From: PLGF01 sp052139695
Lineage (GTDB): Bacteria > Verrucomicrobiota > Verrucomicrobiia > Limisphaerales > Palsa-1400
Length of the DNA stretch: 64,000 nt
Assembly: GCA_052139695.1 (NCBI GenBank)
Contig: JBKQWF010000320.1
Coordinates: 1 to 64,000, forward strand
Reading direction: 5' to 3'
Shown in pieces: positions 44,327 to 53,715 of the stretch; the first letter of the stretch is position 1, and every line of letters starts with the position of its first letter. The position numbers and the translations under genes are program-made. The notes beneath the pieces were generated by a model that saw only the letters and a list, made by a program, of their open reading frames with translations, was not told where the DNA came from and searched no databases.

Positions 44327-47300
44327 GCGCTGATGTTTTTCTTTAGGGTGGACAGATAGCCGACCAGATCAACCAAGTCCTGGGTGGACATGGTTTGCTG
44401 CAAACCAACGGGCATGAGCGAGGCTTTGAGTTTTCGGCGAGCGGCAATGTCACTTTTTTTGACGCGCGTGGCAATGGCTTTGGCGTCTTTGATGAGCAGT
44501 TCGGCGTCGGTTTCGCTGACGATGATGCCTTCGATCTCATCGTTCGATTTGAGGGTGACTTGCCAGGCGTCGTAGCCAAAGGCGATGCTCGCGCTGGGGT
44601 CGAGGATCGCTTCAAAAATGGCGTCTTTGGCCAGCTTGTCGCCAATCTCGGAAAGCGCGGGGCCAACATCGCCGCCCTGATCATTGACCCGGTGGCAAGT
44701 GGTGCAACTGGATTCAGGCCGGGCAAAGACGGCCGCGCCGCGCGCGGTGTCGGCGCGGCGCCTGATTAATTCGTTGACAGGAGGCAGGGTCTCGGTATTG
44801 CGGCCCTGGGGCAAAGGGAGGACCTTGGCCGCCTGGGCCTTGAGTTCAGGCCAGCGCACCTGATTGAGCACGGTGGTGGCGGTGAATTTAACATCGTTGG
44901 ACAGTTTATTGTCCTGCGCCAGCCGCAGCAAAGCCTCCGCCCCTTCCCTGGTTTGGGCCAGGGAACGCACCGCCTGCCGATGCACCGCGGTGTCGCGGTC
45001 CGCGGCGGCGACCAAGGGCAAGAGAAGGGGAGCGATCCCATTTTGCCGGGTATTTCCCGCCGCTTCCATGGCTCGGAGGACGTCTGAATTGGTGCTTTCC
45101 AGTAATGCATGGAGTCCATTGAGGTCTCCGCTCGCCAGGACCAATCGCATGGCTTCGACGCCGAATCCTTCGGACGGATGCCGCACCGCCGTTTCCAGCA
45201 ACGCCGCGTTTTGGCCCTGCAAACCGAATTCCGTGACTAATTGGACAAAGGTCGCTGTGCCGCGTGCCGAGGCCACGGCGGCCAGGACCGCGGCCTTTAC
45301 CGCGGGATTGCTGGAGAATTCCCCGCGGCCAAGACGGCTGACGGTTTCCGTGACAACATCCGGTGATGCCGGCGCCGCCAGGAGCGTCAGCAGCGCCGCC
45401 TTTTTCTCCGGGCCTTTGATAAAATCAAAAGCGCGAAAGTAGCGCGCGCGCTGGCCTTCCGGGGTGTTTTCATCTTTAATGATTGCCGCCAGCAAGCTGG
45501 CAGATTGCGTGGCGCGAGAGCGCCAGACAATATCGCGCCCAGCCAGGGTGTTCCAATGGCCGCCGACGGCGGATAGCCATGCATCAAAATACTTATCCTC
45601 TTGGCGATCGGCCGCAATGCCCAAAGCTTCCAGATACCAGCGGTCTTTGCCGTCGTGCTCTTCGGCGAGAGCGGCCCAGAGCTTTGGCGCCTCCGCGGAG
45701 GAATTGTGGCGAAGAGCAAGGGCGCATTCCCGGCGGACGGAAGCGGATGGATCATAAACAAGTGTCTTGACCAGCGGGATGATGTCCAACCCTGCTTCCC
45801 GGGCGGCCCTGAGTCCGGTGACGCGGAGATCCGGATTGGCATCGCGCAACGCTTCGTTGACATATTCGTTCTGCTTGCCAGGCAAGCGGACCAAGAGGTA
45901 GAAGGCGCGCCCCCGCATCCGAGGATCGGCGCTTTCATTCCAGATACGGAGCAATTCAGTCTCGGCACGGCTGCTCATAGACGCGAGAGCGGTCCAGGCC
46001 AAGTAACGGGTATCCAGATTGGGCGATTGCAGGGCTTGCACGCATCCCTGGGCGGATTGCAGGTCCAGTTGCGGAATGGAGGATTTGAATTTGGGAGGCG
46101 CGACACGATAAATCCGCCCGGTCATTGTGGCAAGGTCACGGTCCATCATGTTATGGCCGCCGACGACCGCGTCATTCCAATCGGCCACATAAAGCGCGCC
46201 ATCCGGCCCCACGCACACGTCCGAGGGCCGGAACCATGAGTTGGTGGTGGTGAGGATATCGACGGTCTGTGCCGAGTAACCAGCGCCGTCCGGGCGGACC
46301 GGATAAGATCGAACGATGCGCTCTCCGGCATCGGCGTGAATCATCTGGTTGCGAAAGACGTCCGGCAGAAGGCTGCCTTCGTAGATGGCCATGCCGGAGG
46401 GCGCGCCCGCGCCAGTCAATAAGAGGTTCGGAATAACCCCCGGATCGTTCTGATGCCAATGGCGGTGCGGAATGTCGCCCTCGAGGTTGCTGCGTCTTTC
46501 CTGCCAGCCGGCCCCAGTCATTTCATCGCTGTAGCCGAAATTGCCATGCTCCATGACATAGTTGATGCGCACCGAACGGTTGCCGTCATCGTCATTGTCG
46601 GATTGCCACAACGTGCCAAAGGAATCGACCGCCACTTCGTAATTGTTGCGAAAATTGTGAGCGAGGACTTCGACGTGGCTGCCATCGGGGTTGCAGCGGA
46701 AGACCATTCCCATGCGATACGGATTGCCGGAATTATTGATTGGATTTCCGTCTGGATCGAGGACTGGTTTTCCGTCCTTGTCTTTGAGCTGGTGCCCCTC
46801 ATTGCCGAAGTTGAAATACAGCTTGCCATCGGGGCCGAAAGTGAAGGCATGGACGCCGTGATCATGGTCAAAGCCGCCAATGCCGGAGAAGAGAATTTCC
46901 TTCTTGTCCGCCTTGCCATCACCTTTGGTGTCGGTGAAGAGATAGACGTTAGGGGAAGAGGAGACAATGACCTTGTTGCCGAGCACGCAGATGCCCAGGG
47001 CCGCATTGATTTCGGGTCCCTGGTAAAAAGTCGCGGCCTTATCCGCCAGACCATCACCATTGGTATCTTCCAGGATGACGACACGGTCGCCGGCGGGTTG
47101 GAGAATTCCCCACGATTGAAAGGAGGAGCGGTAATTGACGCCCTCGGTGACCCAAACGCGCCCGCGCTCGTCAATGTCCATGTCGGTCGGATTGCGCACC
47201 AAAGGTTCGGAGGCGAAGAGCGTGACCTCAAGGCCATGGGCTACCGCAAACTCTTTTAAAGAACTGGCTGCGGCCGCGGGGCCATACTCATGGTCAGCCG

Positions 47301-47394
47301 CGCGCACGGGCGCTCCAGCAGCGGCCAGTCCTGAGATAGACAGCGCCAGCCCGATGGCCGGGACGCTTTCGAGTGTGAATCTACCGTTTATCAT
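44317..47394 (-). CDS. PVC-type heme-binding CxxCH protein with sorbosone-dehydrogenase-like propeller and HEAT-like repeats
   Basis: The ATG at 47394, preceded by a purine-rich GGAAAAAAGAGAAG, gives 1025 residues with a signal peptide. Residues about 40-400 form a membrane-bound-dehydrogenase-type beta-propeller (FASEPLVRNPTDMDIDERG, VVILEDTNGDGLADKA, GVHAFTFGPDGKLYFNFGNEG, PSDVCVGPDGALYVADWND). Residues about 440-830 are alpha-helical HEAT-like repeats. A cytochrome c domain ends the protein, with CTTCH at residues 897-901 and distal Met candidates in SLMPVGL. This architecture is characteristic of Planctomycetota and Verrucomicrobiota and is thought to oxidise sugars in the periplasm. Partners are unknown. 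It stands alone, convergent with pbfA. Confidence 0.92.
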   Translation of the reverse strand: MINGRFTLESVPAIGLALSISGLAAAGAPVRAADHEYGPAAAASSLKEFAVAHGLEVTLFASEPLVRNPTDMDIDERGRVWVTEGVNYRSSFQSWGILQPAGDRVVILEDTNGDGLADKAATFYQGPEINAALGICVLGNKVIVSSSPNVYLFTDTKGDGKADKKEILFSGIGGFDHDHGVHAFTFGPDGKLYFNFGNEGHQLKDKDGKPVLDPDGNPINNSGNPYRMGMVFRCNPDGSHVEVLAHNFRNNYEVAVDSFGTLWQSDNDDDGNRSVRINYVMEHGNFGYSDEMTGAGWQERRSNLEGDIPHRHWHQNDPGVIPNLLLTGAGAPSGMAIYEGSLLPDVFRNQMIHADAGERIVRSYPVRPDGAGYSAQTVDILTTTNSWFRPSDVCVGPDGALYVADWNDAVVGGHNMMDRDLATMTGRIYRVAPPKFKSSIPQLDLQSAQGCVQALQSPNLDTRYLAWTALASMSSRAETELLRIWNESADPRMRGRAFYLLVRLPGKQNEYVNEALRDANPDLRVTGLRAAREAGLDIIPLVKTLVYDPSASVRRECALALRHNSSAEAPKLWAALAEEHDGKDRWYLEALGIAADRQEDKYFDAWLSAVGGHWNTLAGRDIVWRSRATQSASLLAAIIKDENTPEGQRARYFRAFDFIKGPEKKAALLTLLAAPASPDVVTETVSRLGRGEFSSNPAVKAAVLAAVASARGTATFVQLVTEFGLQGQNAALLETAVRHPSEGFGVEAMRLVLASGDLNGLHALLESTNSDVLRAMEAAGNTRQNGIAPLLLPLVAAADRDTAVHRQAVRSLAQTREGAEALLRLAQDNKLSNDVKFTATTVLNQVRWPELKAQAAKVLPLPQGRNTETLPPVNELIRRRADTARGAAVFARPESSCTTCHRVNDQGGDVGPALSEIGDKLAKDAIFEAILDPSASIAFGYDAWQVTLKSNDEIEGIIVSETDAELLIKDAKAIATRVKKSDIAARRKLKASLMPVGLQQTMSTQDLVDLVGYLSTLKKNISAKK

Positions 47395-47541
47395 CGTCTT
47401 CTCTTTTTTCCTTCCCCGCGAAGCCAAAAAACAGCTTGGCGGGGGTTGAATCATCAAATGTAATTGGCTAAGTTGCCCGGAACAATACGCGTTGGGGAAG
47501 GGTGGTGGCAAGCCGTGGCCGCAAAGAAAATGAGGGGGCGG

Positions 47542-47651
47542 CGTGAGACAGAATTCTTCGCGCGCAAGTATAGAGGAGGCCCATGTAAGATTCTTGGGAA
47601 AAAACCGCCCGGCGAAGAGTTTCGTCGCGCGCAGCCCAGCCTCACGGGTGC
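47542..47651. repeat. Interspersed repeat, copy A
   Basis: GTGAGAC followed by AATTCTTC (from 47542) and the 15-base unit CAGCCTCACGGGTGC (47637-47651) recur in the same order at 53521-53601. GTGAG and CTCAC at the two ends could pair. The gene-free gap 47395-47751 holds this element and the downstream GntR promoter. Confidence 0.4.
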
Positions 47652-47687
47652 AACAACTCCGTTACGGACCCAAGTCACAAATGGGGC

Positions 47688-47725
47688 TTGACAGCGCGGT
47701 ATATTTGTATATTGTATCCATACAA
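47688..47725 (+). promoter_or_regulatory. Sigma70-like promoter with an overlapping palindrome upstream of the GntR gene
   Basis: TTGACA (47688-47693) and TATTGT (47710-47715) are separated by 16 bases. A perfect inverted repeat, TTGTAT-CC-ATACAA (47712-47725), overlaps the -10 hexamer, and TTTGTAT (47704-47710) is a further half-site. An AT-rich palindrome at this place fits self-repression by the downstream YtrA-type GntR regulator. The link is inferred from position only. Confidence 0.6.
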
Positions 47726-47751
47726 ACGACAAACAATGTCCGTTCCGGCCT

Positions 47752-48153
47752 ATGGAAAATCATGAAACGACAAAGGTGCTGAGGGTAGATTTGGCGAGTC
47801 CGACGCCGGTGTATCGGCAGATTGCCGATGGGTTGCGGGCCTTGCTGGTGCATGGGGATTTAAAGCCTGGCGGCCGGCTTCCTACCGTGCGCCAGATCGC
47901 GGTTGACCTGGCGGTCCATCACAACACGGTGGCGCAGGCTTACCGATTGCTGGCGGAGGAGGGGTGGCTCGACTTGCGCCGTCATCGCGGGGCAACGGTC
48001 ATCGAGCGGCCTTCGCAACGTCCCAGTGCCGATTCTCGTGAAGATTTTTCGCAGCGGCTGCGCGAGTTGACGGCGCGGGCGGTGGCGGACGGCTTGGATG
48101 CCAAATCCATCGCCCAGCAACTTGGCACGCTGGCGAACGAACTTAACAAATAA
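47752..48153 (+). CDS. GntR family (YtrA-type) transcriptional regulator
   Basis: The 133-residue protein has a GntR winged helix-turn-helix (residues about 14-85: PVYRQIADGLRALLVHGDLKPGGRLPTVRQIAVDL, then VHHNTVAQAYRLLAEEGWLD). A short helical tail of about 45 residues follows, as in the YtrA subfamily, with no ligand-binding domain. YtrA regulators usually repress their own operon with membrane or ABC-transporter genes. Here the next gene, 12 bases away, is a membrane protein. A palindrome overlapping its promoter is a candidate operator. Confidence 0.93.
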   Translation: MENHETTKVLRVDLASPTPVYRQIADGLRALLVHGDLKPGGRLPTVRQIAVDLAVHHNTVAQAYRLLAEEGWLDLRRHRGATVIERPSQRPSADSREDFSQRLRELTARAVADGLDAKSIAQQLGTLANELNK

Positions 48154-48165
48154 CCAGATACAACT

Positions 48166-49290
48166 ATGAAGATGCTGAACTTAGACTGGCCATTGATAGC
48201 GGTTGCCCTGCTGCCGTGGGGCAGCCTGGTGACAGCCGCTTTATTCACGCCACGGTTGACTCGGCCGGACTTGTTCTTCGCCGTAACAGTCAAACCTTCG
48301 TTTCGGCAATCGCCGGAAGGCCGGGAAATCTTGCGTCGATATGATCGTGCGGTGGTCATTTTCGCGCTCCTGGCCCTGGTTTTGGCGGGATTTGCGGGGC
48401 TTAGGTCGCCTGCGCTGGCCATGGCCGGCTTGCTCGGGCCGGTGATGGTCGAACTAGCAGGGTGGTTTGCGGCGTTCCTCGCTGCCCGCGGAAGCGCCAT
48501 GCCTTATCATGTCGAGCCTAGTGCGGTGCGGGAAGCGGTGTTGCAGCCGCGGGTGGTATCACTGCCGGGAGGCTGGCTGGCGCAAGCGGGGCCATTTGTG
48601 ATTCTGGCGGCCGTTTTTCTGTGTCTTGGGCTGCGGTGGGACAGCATTCCCTCGCGAATACCGATTCACTGGGGAATCAAAGGATTGCCCGATGGCTGGG
48701 CGGCGAAGAGTCCGGCGGCTGTCTTTGGGTGCGCTGGAACAGGGTTGCTGATCTGTTCGTTCATGTCCTTGTTGTGGTATGCGGTCTTGCGTGATGTGCG
48801 CCGGATTCATGGCAGCGGAGCGCGGGCCATGCGGGAGGCGCGTTTCATCCGCATCGTGTCATTTTCCATGCTGGCGATTGAATACTGGCTGGCCGCCCTC
48901 ATGGGCCTGATCAGCCTGGCGGTATTGCGCGCCAACCTGGATGCGCCGCTGCGTGGGTTATGGTTCATTTTGCCGATGGAAACTCTTTTAATTGCTGCAA
49001 TCTTTTTCCTCGCTTTCCGGGCAGGGCAGGGTGGCTGGCGCTGGGGAGAAGCCGAGGAGAGCGCAGTCCTCGATTCTCCTCCCGTGGGCGACCGCACACG
49101 CGATGAATGCTGGAAACTGGGCCTTTTCTATGTCAACCGAAGCGATCCAGCGCTATTCCTGGAGAAACGCTTTGGCATTGGATGGACGATCAATTTCGGA
49201 AACCCGCGGGCCTTAGTTGTCCTGGGCGGCCTGCTCCTTTTCATCGTCGCGACCCTTTCCATCAGCGTGCTGATCACCATGAAAAAATGA
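48166..49290 (+). CDS. DUF1648/DUF5808 polytopic membrane protein
   Basis: The 374-residue protein has about seven to eight hydrophobic segments. A DUF1648-type motif occurs near residues 160-185 (IPSRIPIHWGIKGLPDGW). The C-terminal segment CWKLGLFYVNRSDPALFLEKRFGIGWTINFGNP (about residues 311-343) matches DUF5808, which often accompanies DUF1648. Related SdpI proteins act in immunity to membrane-active peptides. It is 12 bases after a YtrA-type regulator, so the two probably form one regulated unit. A role in envelope stress or toxin resistance is only suggested by that setting. Confidence 0.85.
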   Translation: MKMLNLDWPLIAVALLPWGSLVTAALFTPRLTRPDLFFAVTVKPSFRQSPEGREILRRYDRAVVIFALLALVLAGFAGLRSPALAMAGLLGPVMVELAGWFAAFLAARGSAMPYHVEPSAVREAVLQPRVVSLPGGWLAQAGPFVILAAVFLCLGLRWDSIPSRIPIHWGIKGLPDGWAAKSPAAVFGCAGTGLLICSFMSLLWYAVLRDVRRIHGSGARAMREARFIRIVSFSMLAIEYWLAALMGLISLAVLRANLDAPLRGLWFILPMETLLIAAIFFLAFRAGQGGWRWGEAEESAVLDSPPVGDRTRDECWKLGLFYVNRSDPALFLEKRFGIGWTINFGNPRALVVLGGLLLFIVATLSISVLITMKK

Positions 49291-49331
49291 AACGCCGGCT
49301 GTTGTTCGGGCCTCGGACTGACCTTTGTTTA

Positions 49332-50441
49332 TTACCGCCGTTTGAGGATGTTACGGGCGTTTTCCGAATAGAGCTTCTTCAGGATGCCGTCGTTCAGTCC
49401 AAACCCGTTCAGCGGCCAGTGATAGCTGAATAAGTTCCAGTCATAGAAATGCTCATCCTCGGTCTCCAGGATGCGGAAGGTCGTCAAGTACATCTGTTTG
49501 TTCGGGCCCATGTCTGTGCCATAGACGAGCCGGTCCTGATACTTCAGGTAGAATTTTGCGGTCGCCCGTGGAATGGTGGCCGTTTCGGCGTAGCGGGCGC
49601 TGATGTCCGCGTAGAGATTGGGATACTTGTCAAGAAGCGCGCCGACTTTGGCCAGGTCGTAGGAGCAGTTGGCTAAGTGACAGGCAACAAATACCGTGCC
49701 CGGATGTTTTCTGACCGCCCGCTCCAGGGTGCCGAGAAGCTCGGCGTGGGAGAGGATGTTGGTTTGATTGTCCAACCGCCACTGGTAGGCATTCATCAGC
49801 CCGTCGTTGGACTGGTCCATCGGCTCGTACATCCACATGGGATCGGCGACGTGAATGCTGATCGGCATCCCGAGTTGGCCGCAACGTTCGAGCAATGGGT
49901 CCATCCGAGGGTCGTCGAGATGCATTCCCCACGCGGGAGGTTTGCAATAGAATAGACCCTTTCCCTTGTCGCCCAATTCGCCGACTCCTTGAGCGCCGGC
50001 TTTGAAACATCGTTCCAATTCGGCGACAGCCGCCGGACCATAGCCGGGTTGGTCGTACCCCGTATAATCGAATCCGCACCAGACGGAAAACCGGCCCGGG
50101 AATCTTTGGTAGCGGGCATTGACGGCATCGAACTGCTGGCCGTGGGCCATGGTGAGGATGACGGATTTCTCGATGCCCAACTCGTCCATCGTCCGCACCC
50201 ATTCCGCGATCTGCTCGTCGGTCTTGGCGTAATTATGCGTGTGCATGTCAATGACCGGGAAGCGGGCCTTCGCCAGTTGGGTCGCCGGCACGTTGTAGAT
50301 CGAGCGCGGTTTGAAGTCTTTGAGCAGCAGTTGGTCAGGGGAGGTTTGCTGGGCCAAAGCTGTCAAGGCGAACGAGAGCGCGAGGAAGAGTCCTGGGGAG
50401 AAGCAAAGTCCATTCAGTTGCGAGTTTTTCATAAGGGTCAT
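49332..50441 (-). CDS. Secreted amidohydrolase family protein
   Basis: The 369-residue protein has a signal peptide (cleavage near ALAQQ). Residues about 60-365 form an amidohydrolase-2 type barrel with HxH in VIDMHTHNYAK, His in PISIHVADP, His in VFVACHLANC and the metal Asp in LVYGTDMG. Such proteins hydrolyse or decarboxylate small cyclic substrates. The ATG at 50432 is an equally possible start. It lies 130 bases from the GH92 gene on the same strand; a functional link is not evident. Confidence 0.87.
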   Translation of the reverse strand: MTLMKNSQLNGLCFSPGLFLALSFALTALAQQTSPDQLLLKDFKPRSIYNVPATQLAKARFPVIDMHTHNYAKTDEQIAEWVRTMDELGIEKSVILTMAHGQQFDAVNARYQRFPGRFSVWCGFDYTGYDQPGYGPAAVAELERCFKAGAQGVGELGDKGKGLFYCKPPAWGMHLDDPRMDPLLERCGQLGMPISIHVADPMWMYEPMDQSNDGLMNAYQWRLDNQTNILSHAELLGTLERAVRKHPGTVFVACHLANCSYDLAKVGALLDKYPNLYADISARYAETATIPRATAKFYLKYQDRLVYGTDMGPNKQMYLTTFRILETEDEHFYDWNLFSYHWPLNGFGLNDGILKKLYSENARNILKRR

Positions 50442-50573
50442 TTGTTAGAGGAGTGATGAGAGGCGGTTTCCAGGACCAGAAGCCAATCGTTGGCACCGCT
50501 GCCATTGTCGCCTGGGGTCTTGAATTGCCGCAGGCCGGAGTTTGGGAAAGGGCTGGGCCACTGAGACTTGTTC

Positions 50574-53345
50574 TCAGGTTCCTGATTCTTCCAGAATCTC
50601 AATTCCGCTTATCTTGGCGTTTTGGTCCGGGCTGCCGGGAGCCGCGAGGATGCGGACAACGATGTTCCCTTCGGCGTTGGGCGAGATGTGGGCAAAATCC
50701 TTGACCACCGCCTTATTCATGCCGCCGGCGGCAGCGAAGACGTCGAAGTCCTTCAAAACAGGCTGGCCGTTGATTTCAATATTCTCAATCCTCTGTCCAG
50801 CGCTGTTGTCGAAAACCTCAGCGAAATGCAGGCGGACAAGATACTGCCCCTTGGGCACGGCGAAGCTGTGGGCGAAGTCCTTGCCATAACGCTCGCTTTG
50901 ATAGAGAGCCTCAGGCGCGGCGTTTGGGGCGCTGACATCGACGGTGGAGTTGTTATGGTTGACGCTTCCCGAACCCATGTTTGGGTCCGGCTTAAAATCT
51001 TTTACGGCTTCGTCGCTCCCGCAGACAATGCGGATGGGCAACGGCAAGACGGCTAATTTGTCCGAAGCCGGCTCCGGCAGCGGCGCATAATGGAAATCCG
51101 CCGGCATGGTCGGTGGCGGGCGATTTTCCGGGGCGCTGCCCCATTCGGTATTCGGTTTGGAGCCCATCACCAGGCGGAGCGTTCCTCCCGCGATAATCTC
51201 TTCGTGCCGCAGCCACGCCCGGTTTAGCGGCTTCCCGTTAAGGGTCGCGGACTGGATGTAGATGTTCTCCGGCGCATTTTTTTCCGCCAGCACGGTGAAG
51301 GCGCGGCCGTGATATTTGTCCGCATCCAAATGCAGCACGGCCTTGTTGACGACCGGGCTGCCAATGGCATAAATGCCGCTGTCCGGATTCATCGGATAAA
51401 AGCCCAAGGCGCTGAACACATACCACGCCGCCATCTGGCCGCAATCCGCGTTGCCGCATTGCCCGGCCGGGGTGTCGTTGTACATGGCGGCCATGACCTG
51501 ACGGATGTGCTGCTGCGTTTTGTAGGGCGCGCCGGCGTAATTATAAAGGTAGGCTACATGGTGGCACTGCTCGTCACCTTGCGAGTATTGGCCGATCAGA
51601 CCGCTGATGTCCGGGATCGTCGTTTGAATCGTCGAGTCAGCGGTAAAGAGGGAGTCCAACTTTTGGATGAACGGTTCATCGCCGCCGTAAAGAGCGATCA
51701 TGCCGGGCACGTCCTGCTGCGCGCCGAAGGCGTACTGCCAGGCATCGGCCTCGGTGTATTCGTCGCCGACGAGGGCGTTGACGACAAAGGGAGAGCGCCA
51801 GGAGCCGTCAGCCTTGCGACCGCGGAAGAAACGCACGGAGCCATCGAACAAGTTGCGATAATTGGCGGACCGCTTGTAAAACAATTGGGCGTCCTCCTTG
51901 TGTCCTAAGGCGTCCGCCATGCGTGCCAGGCTCCAATCGTCGAATGAGTACTCAATCGTGCGCGAGGCTGCTTCTCCGTGGGGAGTGGAAGCGACGTAGC
52001 CCCGTTCCTTGTAGCTGGCCAAGCCATTGCGGTCCTGCATGGCCGTGTCACGCATCGCCTGGTAAGCCGTCTCGGCGTCGAAACCGCGGAACCCTTTGAG
52101 ATAAGCATCCGCCATGACCGCGACGGAATGGTAACCGATCATGCACCAGGTCTCGTTGCCCCACAACGGCCAGATCGGCGTCGTGTGCTGGCCATTTTGC
52201 CGGTACTCGCCCAGCAGGGTTTGAATGATGTCGTCCACCCGCCGCGGCTGTAAGATTATCAATAGCGGATTTTCCGCGCGATAGGTGTCCCATAAGGAGA
52301 AGGTTGTATAATTTTGGAAACCTTCTCCCTGATGGTTTTTGTGATCCATGCCGCGATAGATTCCGTCCGCGTCGTTGAAGAGCACCGGGGCCAGGCAACT
52401 CAGATACAAGTTGGCGTAAAAGGTCGTGCGCACATGGGGATCGAACGAGTTGACGTCCACCGCCTCAAACACTTTCTTCCACTGCGCGACCGCGCTGGCG
52501 CGGACGTGATCAAAGTCCCAGGCGGCAATTTCGGCTGCCAGGTTTTTCCGGGCGCCGTCGATACCGGTGCCGGAAATGCCGACTTTGACCAAAATCGTTT
52601 CATGGGCGGCGGTGCTATAATTGAAGGACGCCTTCATACTGCGCGCCTTGCCGTCGCGGGCGTCCGATGCCAACCGCTGGCCGTCGCGCTCAAGCACGAC
52701 CGATGCAAACGGCTTGGAGAATCGCATGACAAAATAAACCTCGCGCTTGCCACCCCAACCTTCCGAAAAGCGCGTGCCGCTGACGGTTGTGTCGTTCTCG
52801 ACCGTCAGGGAAGTTTCGAAGGCTTCATTGCCGACGCCATGGGCGAGGTCCAGAATGATGTGGGCGTTGTCCGCCGCCGGGAAGGTGTATTTGTGAAAGC
52901 CGCACCGCGCCGTGGCGGTCAGTTCCACCGCGATCTTTGGATCATCCAGAAACACACGATAATCTCCCGGGGTGGCGTGCTCCCGCTCGTGCGAAAAAGC
53001 GGATTTGTAACCATCGGGGTTGAATTGAATTTCCCCCACCGTCGGCATGAGGAGAACATCGCCCAGGCAGCCGCAGCCTGTTCCGCTCAAATGGGTGTGG
53101 CTGAACCCGACGACGGCGGAGTCGGTGTAGTGGTAGCCGGAACAACCATCCCATCCTTTAATGGGAGTATCGGGGCTCAGTTGCACCATGCCAAAGGGGA
53201 CGGTGGCGCCGGGATAGGTGTGGCCGTGATCGGCAGTTCCGACCAGCGGAAGCGGTTCATTGACGGGGGCGGGCAGCGCCCAGAGGCGTGCCGTCAGCAG
53301 GCACGTTGTGGCGAGCGTGGCGGCGATGAGATTTCTGGTATTCAT
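50574..53345 (-). CDS. GH92 glycoside hydrolase (alpha-mannosidase type) with C-terminal malectin domain
   Basis: The 923-residue protein has a signal peptide (ending near LWA). GH92 motifs run from residue 30: GTADHGHTYPGATVPFGMVQ, GWDGCSGYHYTDSAVVGFSH and FSLWDTYRAENPLL. The likely acid Glu lies in GDEQCHHVAYLYNYAGAPYK, and AAWYVFSALGFYPMNPDSG follows. The usual GNDD box reads GNAD, with one Asp replaced by Ala. After about residue 770 comes a malectin-like carbohydrate-binding domain (YLVRLHFAEVF, IEINGQPVLKDFDVFAAAG). GH92 enzymes are calcium-dependent exo-alpha-mannosidases acting on glycans outside the cell. The altered box may change specificity. No neighbouring glycan genes are seen. 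Confidence 0.9.
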   Translation of the reverse strand: MNTRNLIAATLATTCLLTARLWALPAPVNEPLPLVGTADHGHTYPGATVPFGMVQLSPDTPIKGWDGCSGYHYTDSAVVGFSHTHLSGTGCGCLGDVLLMPTVGEIQFNPDGYKSAFSHEREHATPGDYRVFLDDPKIAVELTATARCGFHKYTFPAADNAHIILDLAHGVGNEAFETSLTVENDTTVSGTRFSEGWGGKREVYFVMRFSKPFASVVLERDGQRLASDARDGKARSMKASFNYSTAAHETILVKVGISGTGIDGARKNLAAEIAAWDFDHVRASAVAQWKKVFEAVDVNSFDPHVRTTFYANLYLSCLAPVLFNDADGIYRGMDHKNHQGEGFQNYTTFSLWDTYRAENPLLIILQPRRVDDIIQTLLGEYRQNGQHTTPIWPLWGNETWCMIGYHSVAVMADAYLKGFRGFDAETAYQAMRDTAMQDRNGLASYKERGYVASTPHGEAASRTIEYSFDDWSLARMADALGHKEDAQLFYKRSANYRNLFDGSVRFFRGRKADGSWRSPFVVNALVGDEYTEADAWQYAFGAQQDVPGMIALYGGDEPFIQKLDSLFTADSTIQTTIPDISGLIGQYSQGDEQCHHVAYLYNYAGAPYKTQQHIRQVMAAMYNDTPAGQCGNADCGQMAAWYVFSALGFYPMNPDSGIYAIGSPVVNKAVLHLDADKYHGRAFTVLAEKNAPENIYIQSATLNGKPLNRAWLRHEEIIAGGTLRLVMGSKPNTEWGSAPENRPPPTMPADFHYAPLPEPASDKLAVLPLPIRIVCGSDEAVKDFKPDPNMGSGSVNHNNSTVDVSAPNAAPEALYQSERYGKDFAHSFAVPKGQYLVRLHFAEVFDNSAGQRIENIEINGQPVLKDFDVFAAAGGMNKAVVKDFAHISPNAEGNIVVRILAAPGSPDQNAKISGIEILEESGT

Positions 53346-53520
53346 ATAGTTTCTCAGTGTGTGCTATTCGCGATTGCAGGGAGGATGCGGGCCACTGGCG
53401 GCAGTCGTGATACTGCTCCTCAGGAGAATCGTCTCATGATTCGATAGGACAGACGCGCCCCGTCCGCAACTAAATTCGGGGGAAAAAACAATAAGGAAAA
53501 GCACGTTGAGCGAGGCGTGT

Positions 53521-53621
53521 GTGAGACGCAATTCTTCCTTTGGAAGCCGTTGTACCGGGAAAAGGCGAGAATCATATCTATGATGCAGCCTCACGGGTGC
53601 GCGAGAGAATTCTTGCACCCG
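53521..53621. repeat. Interspersed repeat, copy B, with hairpin
   Basis: GTGAGAC and AATTCTTC (from 53521) and CAGCCTCACGGGTGC (53586-53600) repeat elements found at 47542-47651. Here CGGGTGC (53594-53600) also pairs with GCACCCG (53615-53621), making a hairpin. Confidence 0.4.
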
Positions 53622-53663
53622 AAAAGAGAGAGCGAGGGCATCGCGGCGGTGCGGCGCGCGGCG

Positions 53664-53685
53664 CCCCCCCCGGGCCCCGGGGGGG
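53664..53685. repeat. GC-only palindrome
   Basis: A run of eight C, three G, four C and seven G residues makes a near-perfect palindrome that could fold into a very stable hairpin. Homopolymer runs of this kind are also prone to sequencing errors. Confidence 0.6.
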
Positions 53686-53715
53686 TAAGAGCGGCTCAAT
53701 TTGGTTCAATTTAGC

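Noticed and set aside
52314..53447. 377-residue ORF antisense to the GH92 gene
   Set aside because: Shadow of a confidently identified enzyme.
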